From NCBI GenBank assembly GCA_963770645.1, contig CAVYQL010000004.1, forward strand, positions 372,001-436,000: 64,000 nt of DNA. Direction: 5' to 3'. How positions within the stretch are numbered: position 1 is the stretch's first letter; each line of letters opens with the position of its first letter. The position numbers were made by a program, and so were the translations under genes. This DNA comes from Bog-473 sp963770645. GTDB lineage: Bacteria > Actinomycetota > Acidimicrobiia > Acidimicrobiales > RAAP-2. The notes below the pieces were generated by a model. It worked only from the letters and a program-made list of their open reading frames with translations, had not been told where the DNA came from and ran no database searches. Positions 41,475 to 50,548 of the stretch are shown piece by piece.

Positions 41475-44400
41475 TCACTCGCCCCCCGCGCCGTGCGTGG
41501 CCAGATGGGACCGACGACGGGGGCCGACGAGCGCGGCGGCCAGCACGACCCAGGCGGCCACCTCGAGCAGGACGACGAGGGGCACGTAGGGGAAGTTCGA
41601 GAACGACAGTGAGGCGCGACCCGACACCACGCTGTACTGGGCGGCCCACCCGAACGCGGGCTGGCGCGCTGCACCATGCCCGTTCTGCGTGAGAGTGAAG
41701 TTGCCCGCCGGTGCGTAGCCGGCGTAGAGCGTGCCCGCCGGCACCTCGCCCACAGCAGGAACACCTTGGGCAAGGTGGCCGAGCACGGGCTGCCAGCCGA
41801 CCACGTCGGCGGCACCGGGATACGTAGAGACGCCGACCGCCGGCAGCGGGGCACCCCGGGCCGCGGTCACCGGCATGTCTTCGCCAACCTGGTACACCTG
41901 GACCCCGACCTCGCCCGGCACGACTTCGAGGTCGGCCTGCTGGAGAAGGTCCTCCTGCACTCCCGGCGGGAGCGGCGCGCTGACCGAGGGTGCGGCCGAG
42001 CCGACCAGGGACGGGGCCAACCCGTCGACGACCACCACGTAACGAACGCCCTCCGGCGCGAGCAGGCGCCCGAGGTGCACCGTGCCGCCGGACAACGCGA
42101 GCCGGACGGCGTCTGCGGTGACGTCGGCCGGGCCCGCACCCGCAGGCGTCAGCACCTGCGCGGTGTCGGGCAGGTCCTCGGGGGTGAGCGAGAACGCCAG
42201 GCCTGGCTCGATCGACCATCCACCGACGGGCAGGGCCCGCGGGTCCCCGAGCCAGAGCACCCGTGCCACGGCCGTGCTGGGCCGGCCGAGGAACCCGAGG
42301 GGCTGCTCCACCCCTTGCGACGGCAGGTCCCACCGGCCCCCGGCAGCCGCTGCGGCGACGGGAAGGAGACCGAGGACGACCAGGACGAGCGCGGCGCCGC
42401 TGACCAGCTGCCGCCAGCCGAACTCGCTCTCCGTCAGGTCGTTCTCGAGCGCGGAGATGCCCAAGCCGACGCACGCGGCGACGGCCAGTGCCGCCGGAGC
42501 GAGCACGACGGTCTCCGAGGGGGCGAACGAACCCATGTCGCCCCTGTAGGCGGCCAGGGCCAGGCCCCAGGACCCGAGCGCGGTGACCCACAGGCGGGCG
42601 GCCCACACCAGCCGCGTGCCCCGACCCAGGAGTAACGGCAGCGCCGCCGCCACGACGAGGAGCCAGGCCAGCGGCGACTGGGCGGCGGGACCGACGGCAA
42701 AGCGCAGGACGTCGCCCCAACCCGGTGAGGTCGCTCCGCTGAGGGGCAGGCCGAAGATCCCCACCGAGGCCTTCCCGGCCAGAGCGGTGCCGACGACCCA
42801 AGGAAGGGTGAGCAGGAGTGCCACACCCACCGCTTCGGCCGCCACGAGGAGGACCCGCCAGCGCGCATCGGGTGCGCCGACAAGCACCGAGCCGAGCGCC
42901 CACGCCACCGCGAGGAGCAGGACGAGCGGGACAACTGCTGGTGCGAATCCGGCGGCGACGGCGATGATGGCGCCGAGGAGGGCGATCTGCCCAGCCGGCC
43001 TGCTGCGCCAGTGTGTCGACGGCGCGACGTTGTAGGGCTCCACGGCTGCCGCTCGCGCCAGCCGCAGCGCGATGAAAGGAAAGGCGGCGTAGGCGACGAG
43101 GCCGTCCCATCTCCCCATGCCAAGCGCGCCGTAGGGCAGCGGGAGCCCGAGGTAGCAGATCACCGCGATGACCCGTGCGCGCGGCGACACGAGTGGCCGC
43201 ATGAAGCGCGAGACCCCCCACGCGCCCAGCGGAATGCAACCGAGGACGAGGACCCGTTGCAACGTGCCCATGGCGCCGAAGAGCACCGTGCCGGCGATGC
43301 CCGCGAGCCCGAAGGCGGGCGACGCGGGTGCGGTCGTGCCCACCCCGGCCGACTGCCAGCCCGAGACGAAGTGGTGCCACGTTGTCGTCCACGACGGAAG
43401 CGGCGCCAGCTGGCCGACCAGGGGAAGGGTGCCGAAGAAGAGGTCTCGGGTCCCCACCGCGATCACCACCAGCGCGACCACCATGGCCAGCGTGCGTTGG
43501 CGCCCGGTGCCGAGCGGAGGCCGGCGCACACGTCGGCCGTATCGATCTCTGCCCGATCGCCTCCCAAGGTCGTCGAGCTCGTCGAAATCGGCGTCCTCGC
43601 TGAACGCCGCGCCGACGCTGCCGGTGAGGACGGCCACCTCGCTCCGCTCGTCCTCAACGGGTCGCACCCGGCCCGAGGTCACGGCGTTGGCCGCCTCGAG
43701 ACCCTGGTAGGAGAGGCGGCTCAGGTACCGGGAGAGGCGGGCGCTCCCTCGGACTTGCATGCGGCGGACCTCGGCGTCGGGGAAGAGGCGGTGCTCGGCC
43801 AGCTCGCCCCGGAGCACCGAGAGCTCGGTGAGGTGCCGGGCGTTCCAGCGCCACGCGCCGATGACCGCCCGGGCGCGATCGCGATCGCGGGCCAACACCG
43901 CGATGACGGCCTCGCCGAAGGCCAGCAGTGCGGCCTGTGGGAGCACCCGCACCAGTGAAAGACGCGTGTAGCACTTGAGTACCGCGCGCAGCTCGTGCCG
44001 CCGTTGCAGCACCTGCATCGTGACGGGGTGCTTGCCATCGGTCTCGATGGCGACGGCGAGTGGTTCGAGCCCGCCGGCCACCGCCTCGCGGTGGCGAACC
44101 CGGGCGTCGGGCGCCACGACGACCCGCGAACCGGCGACCTGGCAACGCCACGACAAGTCGAGGTCCTCGCCCATTGCGACGATGCCGGCATCGAAGCCCT
44201 TGAGCTCGCTGAAGAGATCGCTGCGGATGAGCACGCAGCCGCCGGGCGCAACGAAGACGTCGCGCACCGCGTCGTGTTGCCCGTGGTCGACCTCGCCGGG
44301 GATGATGCGGTCCACCACGGCGCCTGTCTTGTCGCAGCTCATCCCGACGTGGAGCAAGATGCCGGGGTCGTCCCAATTGACGAACTTCGGGGAGACGACG

Positions 44401-44744
44401 CCGGCATTGGAGCGGAACGATTCCTCGACCAGCTGGTGGACCGCGTCGGCGTCGAGGGACACGTCGTCGTGGCAGAACAGGAAGAACGCTGCCCCCTCGA
44501 CCATGCCGAGCACCTCGTTGGCGGCTGCGGCGTACCCGGGCCGGCCGGGCAGCTGGCGGACGAATGCATTCGGCAGGAAACGCCCGACCCGCTCTCCGAG
44601 ATCGGCGTCGTCCCCGGTCGCGAGGACGAGCACCGAGAGCTCCCCATAGTCCTGCGCCGCCAGTGACAAGAGCGTCTCGTCGAGCCACGTCGTCGGGCCG
44701 CTCGTGACCACGACCGCGACCACCGCGGGCACCTGGGCGTCCAT
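41475..44744 (-). CDS. Large membrane glycosyltransferase, GT2 domain
   Basis: A 1089-residue protein. The first 270 residues are a GT2 (GT-A) domain: VVAVVVTSG start, FLFCHDDVSLDADAVHQLV near 88-106 with the DxD-like metal site, and VAMGEDLDLSWRC near 191-203 as the acceptor-side ED motif. About 12 membrane segments follow from residue 405, and a large outer domain lies near the end before a last membrane helix. It probably builds or transfers a cell-envelope polysaccharide from a lipid-linked sugar. Multiple frames overlap it on both strands; only this one is coherent over the whole length. ATG 44744 follows no clear ribosome site. It is divergent from the small orphan gene. Confidence 0.85.
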   Translation of the reverse strand: MDAQVPAVVAVVVTSGPTTWLDETLLSLAAQDYGELSVLVLATGDDADLGERVGRFLPNAFVRQLPGRPGYAAAANEVLGMVEGAAFFLFCHDDVSLDADAVHQLVEESFRSNAGVVSPKFVNWDDPGILLHVGMSCDKTGAVVDRIIPGEVDHGQHDAVRDVFVAPGGCVLIRSDLFSELKGFDAGIVAMGEDLDLSWRCQVAGSRVVVAPDARVRHREAVAGGLEPLAVAIETDGKHPVTMQVLQRRHELRAVLKCYTRLSLVRVLPQAALLAFGEAVIAVLARDRDRARAVIGAWRWNARHLTELSVLRGELAEHRLFPDAEVRRMQVRGSARLSRYLSRLSYQGLEAANAVTSGRVRPVEDERSEVAVLTGSVGAAFSEDADFDELDDLGRRSGRDRYGRRVRRPPLGTGRQRTLAMVVALVVIAVGTRDLFFGTLPLVGQLAPLPSWTTTWHHFVSGWQSAGVGTTAPASPAFGLAGIAGTVLFGAMGTLQRVLVLGCIPLGAWGVSRFMRPLVSPRARVIAVICYLGLPLPYGALGMGRWDGLVAYAAFPFIALRLARAAAVEPYNVAPSTHWRSRPAGQIALLGAIIAVAAGFAPAVVPLVLLLAVAWALGSVLVGAPDARWRVLLVAAEAVGVALLLTLPWVVGTALAGKASVGIFGLPLSGATSPGWGDVLRFAVGPAAQSPLAWLLVVAAALPLLLGRGTRLVWAARLWVTALGSWGLALAAYRGDMGSFAPSETVVLAPAALAVAACVGLGISALENDLTESEFGWRQLVSGAALVLVVLGLLPVAAAAAGGRWDLPSQGVEQPLGFLGRPSTAVARVLWLGDPRALPVGGWSIEPGLAFSLTPEDLPDTAQVLTPAGAGPADVTADAVRLALSGGTVHLGRLLAPEGVRYVVVVDGLAPSLVGSAAPSVSAPLPPGVQEDLLQQADLEVVPGEVGVQVYQVGEDMPVTAARGAPLPAVGVSTYPGAADVVGWQPVLGHLAQGVPAVGEVPAGTLYAGYAPAGNFTLTQNGHGAARQPAFGWAAQYSVVSGRASLSFSNFPYVPLVVLLEVAAWVVLAAALVGPRRRSHLATHGAGGE

Positions 44745-44827
44745 CAGGTGGCAGACCCTATCGGGTCGGACCCCGGCCGCCGGGGGACCCGGAGCACCCG
44801 CTCAGGCACGGAATTGGCCCAAAGTGC

Positions 44828-44855
44828 TTGCTACTGTTTAACAGAGTGTGATACT
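44828..44855 (+). promoter_or_regulatory. Sigma-70-like promoter
   Basis: TTGCTA (44828-44833) and GATACT (44850-44855) are separated by 16 bases in an AT-rich patch between the glycosyltransferase and the orphan gene. TACTGT occurs twice, at 44832 and 44852. The start of the orphan gene is 83 bases downstream, so a leader of about 75 bases is expected. Confidence 0.55.
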
Positions 44856-44937
44856 GTAGTACACAGCTGCCGGGACGCCTTCGAATTGGCCCCGACACGA
44901 GAGATCGACGCATCACCGATGAGACAGGAGGCCCTAC

Positions 44938-45309
44938 ATGCCTGACGTCACCAACAACATCAGCTCCCTCTCCAAGGGCGCCACCGACCTCGCCCGCGAC
45001 GCCGCCTACGTGGCCGTCGGGCTCGGCGTGCTCGGTTACCAGCGGCTCCAGGTGCACCGGGTGGAGCTGCAAAATAGACTCACCCAGGACCTGTCGCTCG
45101 ACCAGCACATCGACGATGTCCGCCAGGGCGTGGCCAAGGGCGTGCGTCAGATCGACGACCTGACCGAGACGGCAGTGCGGCTGTTCGAGACGACGCTGCA
45201 GCCGCTCGAGGACAGGCTCCCTCCGCCGGCCGCCCAGCTCTCCGTCAAGGCGCGCGAGCAGGCCCGCGAGGTCCGTACCCAGATCCGACAGCGCATGCGG
45301 GCCGCCTGA
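44938..45309 (+). CDS. Short conserved-looking protein of unknown function
   Basis: A 123-residue protein I cannot name. A helical amino-end with AAYVAVGLGVLGYQRLQV (about 22-39, mildly hydrophobic but too short and polar for a sure membrane helix) is followed by charged helices (LDQHIDDVRQGVAKGVRQI) and a C-terminal KAREQAREVRTQIRQRM. The layout resembles phasin-like or membrane-surface helical proteins. It has an excellent ribosome site (AGGAGG at 44926) and a recognisable promoter at 44828-44855, so it is certainly expressed as a single gene. Confidence 0.7.
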   Translation: MPDVTNNISSLSKGATDLARDAAYVAVGLGVLGYQRLQVHRVELQNRLTQDLSLDQHIDDVRQGVAKGVRQIDDLTETAVRLFETTLQPLEDRLPPPAAQLSVKAREQAREVRTQIRQRMRAA

Positions 45310-45345
45310 CCCAACGCGCGCACGCTCTCCAGACGACGCTCGCCG

Positions 45346-46236
45346 TCAGTCCGCCTCCCAAGAGGCCAGGACGTCGGCGAGCGTTGTCGCGAGTGGGATG
45401 CGCGGCTGCCAACCGGTGGCGGCGCGCAGACGGCTCGCGTCGCCGCGCAAGACGGGGACGTCCACCGGCCGCACCAGTGCCGGATCCGTCTCGAAGCTCA
45501 CATCGACGCCCGCCAGCTCGAGGAGCTGGGCGGCGACGTCGGACATGGCCACGTCGCGCCCGGAACACACGTTGTAGACCTCGCCGCCTGCCCCCTGCTC
45601 CATCAAGAGCCGGTAGGCGGCCACCACGTCGCGCACGTCGGTGAAGTCCCGACGGGTGGAGAGCGTGCCGACCCGAAGCGCCGTTGCACCCGAACGCTTG
45701 GCCTCGACGATCCGTTTGGCCAGCGCGGGCACGAAGAAGTTGGGCGACTGGCCAGGCCCGATGTGGTTGAACGGACGAACCACGGTTACCGACTGCCCGT
45801 ACCCCCGCCACGCTTGGAGCGCGACCGCCTCGGCCGCCAGCTTGCTGGCCGCGTAGGGACTGGCCGGCTGGGTGGGCGTGTCCTCCCCCAGCGGCAGCTG
45901 CTCGGGCGTGACGACGCCGTACACCTCCGCGGAGCTGACGACCAGGATGCGGGCCTCCGCAGAACGTGCTCGGGCGGCGGCCAGCAGTTCGGCTGTCCCG
46001 AGGACGTTGACCCGCAGAACCCGGCTCGGGTTGTCCCAGCTCTCCCCGACGTGCGTCAGGGCGGCGAGGTGGTACACGGCATCAGGTGCGACGTCCGCCA
46101 TGACCCGGTCGACCGCCGCGCCGTCGGCGACGTCGGTCTCGATGTCGATGACCGCGACCTCGTCGCCGCAGTCCTTGAGGTGGGCGGCGAGCCACTGGCC
46201 CACGAAGCCTTTGCCGCCCGTGATCAGCGCCCGCAT
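45346..46236 (-). CDS. NAD-dependent epimerase/dehydratase, GDP-4-keto-6-deoxymannose reductase-like
   Basis: A 296-residue short-chain epimerase/dehydratase. TGGKGFVGQWLAAHL (6-20) binds the dinucleotide, SSAEVYG near 100-106 and YAASK near 125-129 provide the Ser/Tyr/Lys triad, and RPFNHIGPGQSPNFFVPALA near 152-171 is the Rmd/GMD signature. It most likely reduces or dehydrates a GDP-mannose derivative, making a deoxysugar such as GDP-rhamnose. The ATG 46236 is clear. It ends a long same-strand run with three glycosyltransferases, 11 bases after the first of them. Confidence 0.84.
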   Translation of the reverse strand: MRALITGGKGFVGQWLAAHLKDCGDEVAVIDIETDVADGAAVDRVMADVAPDAVYHLAALTHVGESWDNPSRVLRVNVLGTAELLAAARARSAEARILVVSSAEVYGVVTPEQLPLGEDTPTQPASPYAASKLAAEAVALQAWRGYGQSVTVVRPFNHIGPGQSPNFFVPALAKRIVEAKRSGATALRVGTLSTRRDFTDVRDVVAAYRLLMEQGAGGEVYNVCSGRDVAMSDVAAQLLELAGVDVSFETDPALVRPVDVPVLRGDASRLRAATGWQPRIPLATTLADVLASWEAD

Positions 46237-46247
46237 GTCGCGGAACC

Positions 46248-47387
46248 CTACTGCGACGTTGACTGCGCCACCTCATAGGCGCGCATGTGCAGCGTGGCGC
46301 TCGCCTCCCAGGTGTGACCCGCCGCAACCCTGATGCCGTGGTCCTGGCGCTCGGTCCCACGTCCCTGGTCGAGCGCACTGTCCAGCGCGTCGGCCAGCGC
46401 CGCCGCGTCGCCCGGCGGCACGAGCAGTGCCGCCCCCTTGGCGAATTCGGCCATGGCCGTTCCCTCCGTGGTGACCAGCGGTGCGCCGCACGCCATGGCC
46501 TCGAGGGCCGGCAGCCCGAATCCCTCCTCGAGCGCGGGGTAGGCAGCGACTGCTGCCTGCCGCAGCAGCGCGGGGATCGCCTCGTCAGGGAGATAGCCGG
46601 TCCTGAGGATCCTGTCGCTGTGCCGGGCCTCCGCCAGTGCCCGCTCCGTGTCGGCCATACCCCAGCCCGACTGGCCGGCCAGGATCAGCACGGCGTCGGG
46701 CCGTGCGGCGGCGAGGCGGTCGAAGGCGGCCACGAGTGGCGTCAGCCCCTTGCGGGGCTCGAGCGTGCCCACGAAGACGACTAGCTGACGATCCGCTGGC
46801 ACCCCGAACGCGCTGAGCAGGGCACGGTCTGCACCGTCGGAGGGCTCGTCGGGCCTGAAGCGCTCGTGGTCGACGCCGTGGGGCGCCACCACCACCGGCG
46901 CCCGCACATCGCAGGAGGCGACGAGACGGTCGGCCGTCACTTGGCTGACGCAGACCAGAGCCGAGGCGTGGCGAGCCGCATGCCGGATGGCCCTCCTGAA
47001 GAACGCGGCCTTGGTGCGCACGTGCCACTCAGGGTGGTCGAAGAACGTGCAGTCGTGAATGGTCACGACGCACGGGACGGGCGGGCGCGCCGGCATGGTG
47101 TAGTGCGGGCCATGGTGAACCTGCACCATGAGCCGGCGGAGCACCGACGCGAGCCCGACCTGCTCGAAGGCCAACCGGCCGGGACGCGACGCCGGGACGG
47201 CCCCCCGGATCGCCGACCCCGTGGCCAACGCGGCCCAGCGCTCTTCGTCACCGTGGCGCACGACCAACGTGAGGTCGACGTCACTCCGTGTCGCGAGTGT
47301 CCGGGCCAGCGCCACGGTGTAGTGGCCCGCGCCGCCGGGACGGGCCGGGACAGCCGAGACGTCCAGGGCGAGGGCGAGCGCCGTCAT
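46248..47387 (-). CDS. Glycosyltransferase family 4
   Basis: A 379-residue GT-B glycosyltransferase. PARPGGAGHYTVALART near the amino-end is the acceptor-side glycine loop, VVFVGTLEPRKGLTPLVAAF near 213-232 the strand before the nucleotide-sugar domain, and PALEEGFGLPALEAMACGAPLV near 294-315 the E-x7-E donor motif. It probably transfers a mannose or other hexose from GDP- or UDP-sugar during surface polysaccharide assembly. The ATG overlaps the stop of the next gene as ATGA. The exact donor is not readable. Confidence 0.85.
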   Translation of the reverse strand: MTALALALDVSAVPARPGGAGHYTVALARTLATRSDVDLTLVVRHGDEERWAALATGSAIRGAVPASRPGRLAFEQVGLASVLRRLMVQVHHGPHYTMPARPPVPCVVTIHDCTFFDHPEWHVRTKAAFFRRAIRHAARHASALVCVSQVTADRLVASCDVRAPVVVAPHGVDHERFRPDEPSDGADRALLSAFGVPADRQLVVFVGTLEPRKGLTPLVAAFDRLAAARPDAVLILAGQSGWGMADTERALAEARHSDRILRTGYLPDEAIPALLRQAAVAAYPALEEGFGLPALEAMACGAPLVTTEGTAMAEFAKGAALLVPPGDAAALADALDSALDQGRGTERQDHGIRVAAGHTWEASATLHMRAYEVAQSTSQ

Positions 47388-48532
47388 CGGAGGGTCCGCC
47401 ACAACGCCACATGGTCGCGCGCGGCGCTGCGCCACGTCCGTTCCCGCGCGTAGCGCGACCCGCGCTGAGAGAGGTCCGCTCGCACCTCCTCGTCGGTGAG
47501 CACCGACACGAGACCGGCCGTGATGTCCTCGACGTCGAGTGGGTCGACCAGCAGGGCGGGTGACGGCCCCGTCGCATCGAGGTCGTCCACGCTCGGCACC
47601 TCCTTGGCCACGACTGACGGGGTCCCAGCAAGCATCGCCTCGAGCGGAGGCAGCCCCGCGCCCTCGGTCAGCGGGACGTACGCGAAGGCCCGTGCGCGCC
47701 CGTAGAGCTCGGCGAGCACGGCGCCGGGCACGACGCCGGCGAAGACGACACCCGCCGTCTCTGCTGCCTCAACAGGTTGACTGCCCCATCCCGTCGGTCC
47801 GACGACGACCAGGGGCCAGGCTTCGGGCAGGGAGGCTCGCGCCGCGCTGTAGGCGCGCACGAGTCGCTCCAGGTTCTTTCGTGGCTCGAGCGTGCCCACG
47901 GCGAGGAGGTACGGACTACGAATCCCCAGACGAGCGAGGAGCGCGTCGGCCCCTGCACCGTCGGGCGGTGGGAGGTGGTCGGCCCCGCTCGGCACGACCA
48001 TGATCCGATCCTCGTCGACCCCGGAGGCCACCACGTCTGCGGCGACGAGTCGCGAAGGGACGACGATGCGCGCGGCCCACTGCTGGGCCCGGACGAAAGC
48101 CGCTTCGTGCCACCGCCCCCCTCGCGCCGTGGTGGCCTCGGGATGCCGTCGCCACGCCAGGTCGTGCACCGTGAGCACCAGTGCTCCGCCCTGCGTGCGC
48201 GATGGGAAGGGTGCCGCCATCGACACCGAGTGCACCACGTCGAACCCGGTGGGCGCATGGACGAGGCGATGGTCCCAGGCGCGCGTCAGCAGTCGGCCCG
48301 GCAACGGCGACAACCGCAATGGCCACCCGAGGTCCGCCAGATCGTCTTCGGCCCCGCCACGCGGCGCCCTGCTGGCCAAGAGCGTCACATCGACGGCCTC
48401 ACCGTCCTCACTGAGCCCGGCCAAACCGCCCAGCAACCCGCGCGCATGGGCGCCGATGCCGCCGGGGACCCGGCGGCGGAGTTGCTCGACGACGACAAGG
48501 ACCGAGAGTGAGCGGTCAGGCACCGGTTGCAT
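47384..48532 (-). CDS. Glycosyltransferase family 4
   Basis: A 382-residue GT-B glycosyltransferase. VPGGIGAHARGLLGGLAGL near 22-40 is the glycine-rich acceptor loop, LLAVGTLEPRKNLERLVRAY near 211-230 leads the second Rossmann domain, and VPLTEGAGLPPLEAMLAGTPSVV near 289-311 is the donor motif with two glutamates. ATG 48532 overlaps the upstream gene by 17 bases. Frames reaching further upstream lie in the coding region of the neighbour and are unlikely. Close relatives occur in tandem GT4 pairs making mannan or deoxyhexose chains. Confidence 0.84.
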   Translation of the reverse strand: MQPVPDRSLSVLVVVEQLRRRVPGGIGAHARGLLGGLAGLSEDGEAVDVTLLASRAPRGGAEDDLADLGWPLRLSPLPGRLLTRAWDHRLVHAPTGFDVVHSVSMAAPFPSRTQGGALVLTVHDLAWRRHPEATTARGGRWHEAAFVRAQQWAARIVVPSRLVAADVVASGVDEDRIMVVPSGADHLPPPDGAGADALLARLGIRSPYLLAVGTLEPRKNLERLVRAYSAARASLPEAWPLVVVGPTGWGSQPVEAAETAGVVFAGVVPGAVLAELYGRARAFAYVPLTEGAGLPPLEAMLAGTPSVVAKEVPSVDDLDATGPSPALLVDPLDVEDITAGLVSVLTDEEVRADLSQRGSRYARERTWRSAARDHVALWRTLR

Positions 48533-49670
48533 CCGCCGCGTCACGGTAGAGCGCCTCGAGGCCCTCGCCGCAACGCTGCCATGAGTATCGTCCCGCCCAG
48601 GTGGCGCCGGCCGCCACGACCCGGTCCCGCAGCGCCTCGTCACCGAGGCACGCGTCCAGGGCTGCTGCCAACGCGTCGTGCTCACCCGGCTCCACCAGGA
48701 TCGCTCCGTCCCCAAGGACCTCCGGGAGAGAACCGGCCCTGGTTGCGACCACCGGCACCCCTGCCTTCATGGCCTGAAGCGGCGGAAAGCCGAATCCCTC
48801 GTAGAGGGACGGGTAGGCGAGCACCGCAGCACCCGCCATGAGCGCCGCCAGATCACGCTGGTCGAGCCACCCGGTTCGGACGATGCGCCCACGGGCCGGC
48901 GAGGCCGCGACCGCCTCGGTCAGCGCGTCTTCGCCCCAACCCGGCGGACCGGCCAAGACGAGTGCGACATCGGCGTGTCGATCAGCCAGTGAGCTGAAGG
49001 CGCGGACGAGGCCGGGCAAGTCCTTGCGCGGCTCTGCCGTACCCACGGACAAGCAGAGGCGGCCGGTTCCTGGCGGCAGGATCCGCCCGAGTGTCGCCGC
49101 CACGTCGGTCGGGGCGACGAACGGAAGCTCAGGGACGCCCGGGTTCACCACCCGGATGCGGGTGGGATCGACACCGAACGCCTCCACGACCTCCGCGGCG
49201 ACGAAGGCGGAGTCGGTGTGGATCCATGCACCGCGCCGAACAGCCCGACTGATCAGCCGCGGGTACGCGAGGGTTGCTTGATCGCACAGCTCGGGATAGT
49301 GCAGCGGTGTGAGGTCGTGGACCGAGGCAACCGTTGCCGCCCGCGCCGTCGGAGGGACGACGAAGTTGGTGCCGTGGACGACGTCGGTCCGCCCGATGAA
49401 CCACTCCAGAGGCGGAGCATCGAAGCGACCCCACAGCGCGTGCAAAGGACGCGCCGGCATCGGTCGCTGCTTCGCTGCGATGCCGGCCGGCAAGTGTCGA
49501 CCGAGCATCCCGCGGCGACGCCAGCTCACGGCGTAGGCGCAAACCCGGAGACCGGGACGGACCGCCAGGGCTCCAAGCGCACCCTGACAGAAGACACCGA
49601 CACCCGTAGGCAAACCGAGCAACGGCGTTGCATCGAGTGCAACGCGCAAGTCCGCCGACCCCGAGGTCAT
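48516..49670 (-). CDS. Glycosyltransferase family 4
   Basis: A 384-residue GT-B glycosyltransferase. LDATPLLGLPTGVGVFCQGALGA near 12-34 is the acceptor loop; LCLSVGTAEPRKDLPGLVRAF near 210-230 and YPSLYEGFGFPPLQAMKAGVPVV near 295-317 form the donor half. It lies 17 bases after the SDR gene. Three GT4 genes in a row, each different, suggest successive sugar additions in one oligosaccharide. The ATG 49670 is the only plausible start. Confidence 0.85.
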   Translation of the reverse strand: MTSGSADLRVALDATPLLGLPTGVGVFCQGALGALAVRPGLRVCAYAVSWRRRGMLGRHLPAGIAAKQRPMPARPLHALWGRFDAPPLEWFIGRTDVVHGTNFVVPPTARAATVASVHDLTPLHYPELCDQATLAYPRLISRAVRRGAWIHTDSAFVAAEVVEAFGVDPTRIRVVNPGVPELPFVAPTDVAATLGRILPPGTGRLCLSVGTAEPRKDLPGLVRAFSSLADRHADVALVLAGPPGWGEDALTEAVAASPARGRIVRTGWLDQRDLAALMAGAAVLAYPSLYEGFGFPPLQAMKAGVPVVATRAGSLPEVLGDGAILVEPGEHDALAAALDACLGDEALRDRVVAAGATWAGRYSWQRCGEGLEALYRDAADATGA

Positions 49671-49687
49671 GGGCGTACTGGCCGCGC

Positions 49688-50515
49688 TCAGCTCGTGATC
49701 GCCCCGTCGATCGACAGGATCGCTCCCGTCACGTAGTCGGCTTCGTGCGAGCCAAGGTACGCGAACGCTCCAGCGATCTCGTGCGGGTAGGCGAAGCCAA
49801 TTGGTGTCATCAGCCGCTCAATGAGCTTCATGTCGGCGTCAGCCGGCGGTCCAAAGTTGTGGATGATCGGGGTGTCGACACCTCCCGGAGCGATCCCGTT
49901 CACCCTGACACCCTTGGCCATGTACTCGACCGCGAGCGCTTTGGTCAGCAGCTTCACCCCACCCTTTGATGCACAGTACGCGGCCGAGTATGGCTGGCCG
50001 ATGACGCCCGCGGTCGACACGGTGTTCACGATGGCGCCGCCGCGCTCGATCATGCCTGGGAGCACGGCCCGGCACATCAGGAACGTTCCTGTCAGGTTGA
50101 CCGCGATGATCTTGTCCCACCCGCTGAGCGACTGTTCCGTCGTGTGCGCGAAGCCTCCGATACCTGCGATGTTGCACAGGTTCGTGATGGGACCGAGCTC
50201 CGCTTCGGCCTGCGCCACTGCGGACGCCACCACGTCCTCATCCGTCACGTCGCAGCGCACCGCGATCGCTCGCCCACCCGCCTCGGCCGCCTCCGTGCTG
50301 ATCTCCGCTGCCACAGCGTCGATGGCGTCCCTCGCCACGTCGAGGCACGCCACCGCGGCGCCCTCGGCCGCCAGGCGGCGCGCCGTAGCGCGGCCGATCC
50401 CTGACGCCGCGCCGGTGACCAGCGCGACGTGGCCACGGTAGCGACCCGGCGTGATGGACTCGGGGGCAGTCCCTCGATTGGGGTCGGACTCGCCGACTCT
50501 AGTGGTGGGACTCAT
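49688..50515 (-). CDS. Short-chain dehydrogenase/reductase (SDR)
   Basis: A 275-residue classical SDR. TGAASGIG at 34-41 is the cofactor loop, NIAG near 115-118 the structural motif, Ser167 with YCASK (Tyr180, Lys184) the catalytic set, and VRNGIAPGGVDTPI-like segment follows. An acidic residue after the second strand (CLDVAR) predicts NAD preference. Several steroid and 3-hydroxyacyl dehydrogenases belong to this group, so a lipid role is as possible as a sugar one. ATG 50515 follows AAGGAG. It lies between the CoA ligase and GT4 genes in a same-strand run. Confidence 0.83.
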   Translation of the reverse strand: MSPTTRVGESDPNRGTAPESITPGRYRGHVALVTGAASGIGRATARRLAAEGAAVACLDVARDAIDAVAAEISTEAAEAGGRAIAVRCDVTDEDVVASAVAQAEAELGPITNLCNIAGIGGFAHTTEQSLSGWDKIIAVNLTGTFLMCRAVLPGMIERGGAIVNTVSTAGVIGQPYSAAYCASKGGVKLLTKALAVEYMAKGVRVNGIAPGGVDTPIIHNFGPPADADMKLIERLMTPIGFAYPHEIAGAFAYLGSHEADYVTGAILSIDGAITS

Positions 50516-50548
50516 GCGCGCTCCTTGTCCTCGGGGCCCTGCGTGGGC

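Noticed and set aside
41467..43392. A 641-codon frame overlapping the large glycosyltransferase on the same strand
   Set aside because: The 1089-codon frame shows consistent membrane segments through the region; the other frame is arginine-rich and has no ribosome site.
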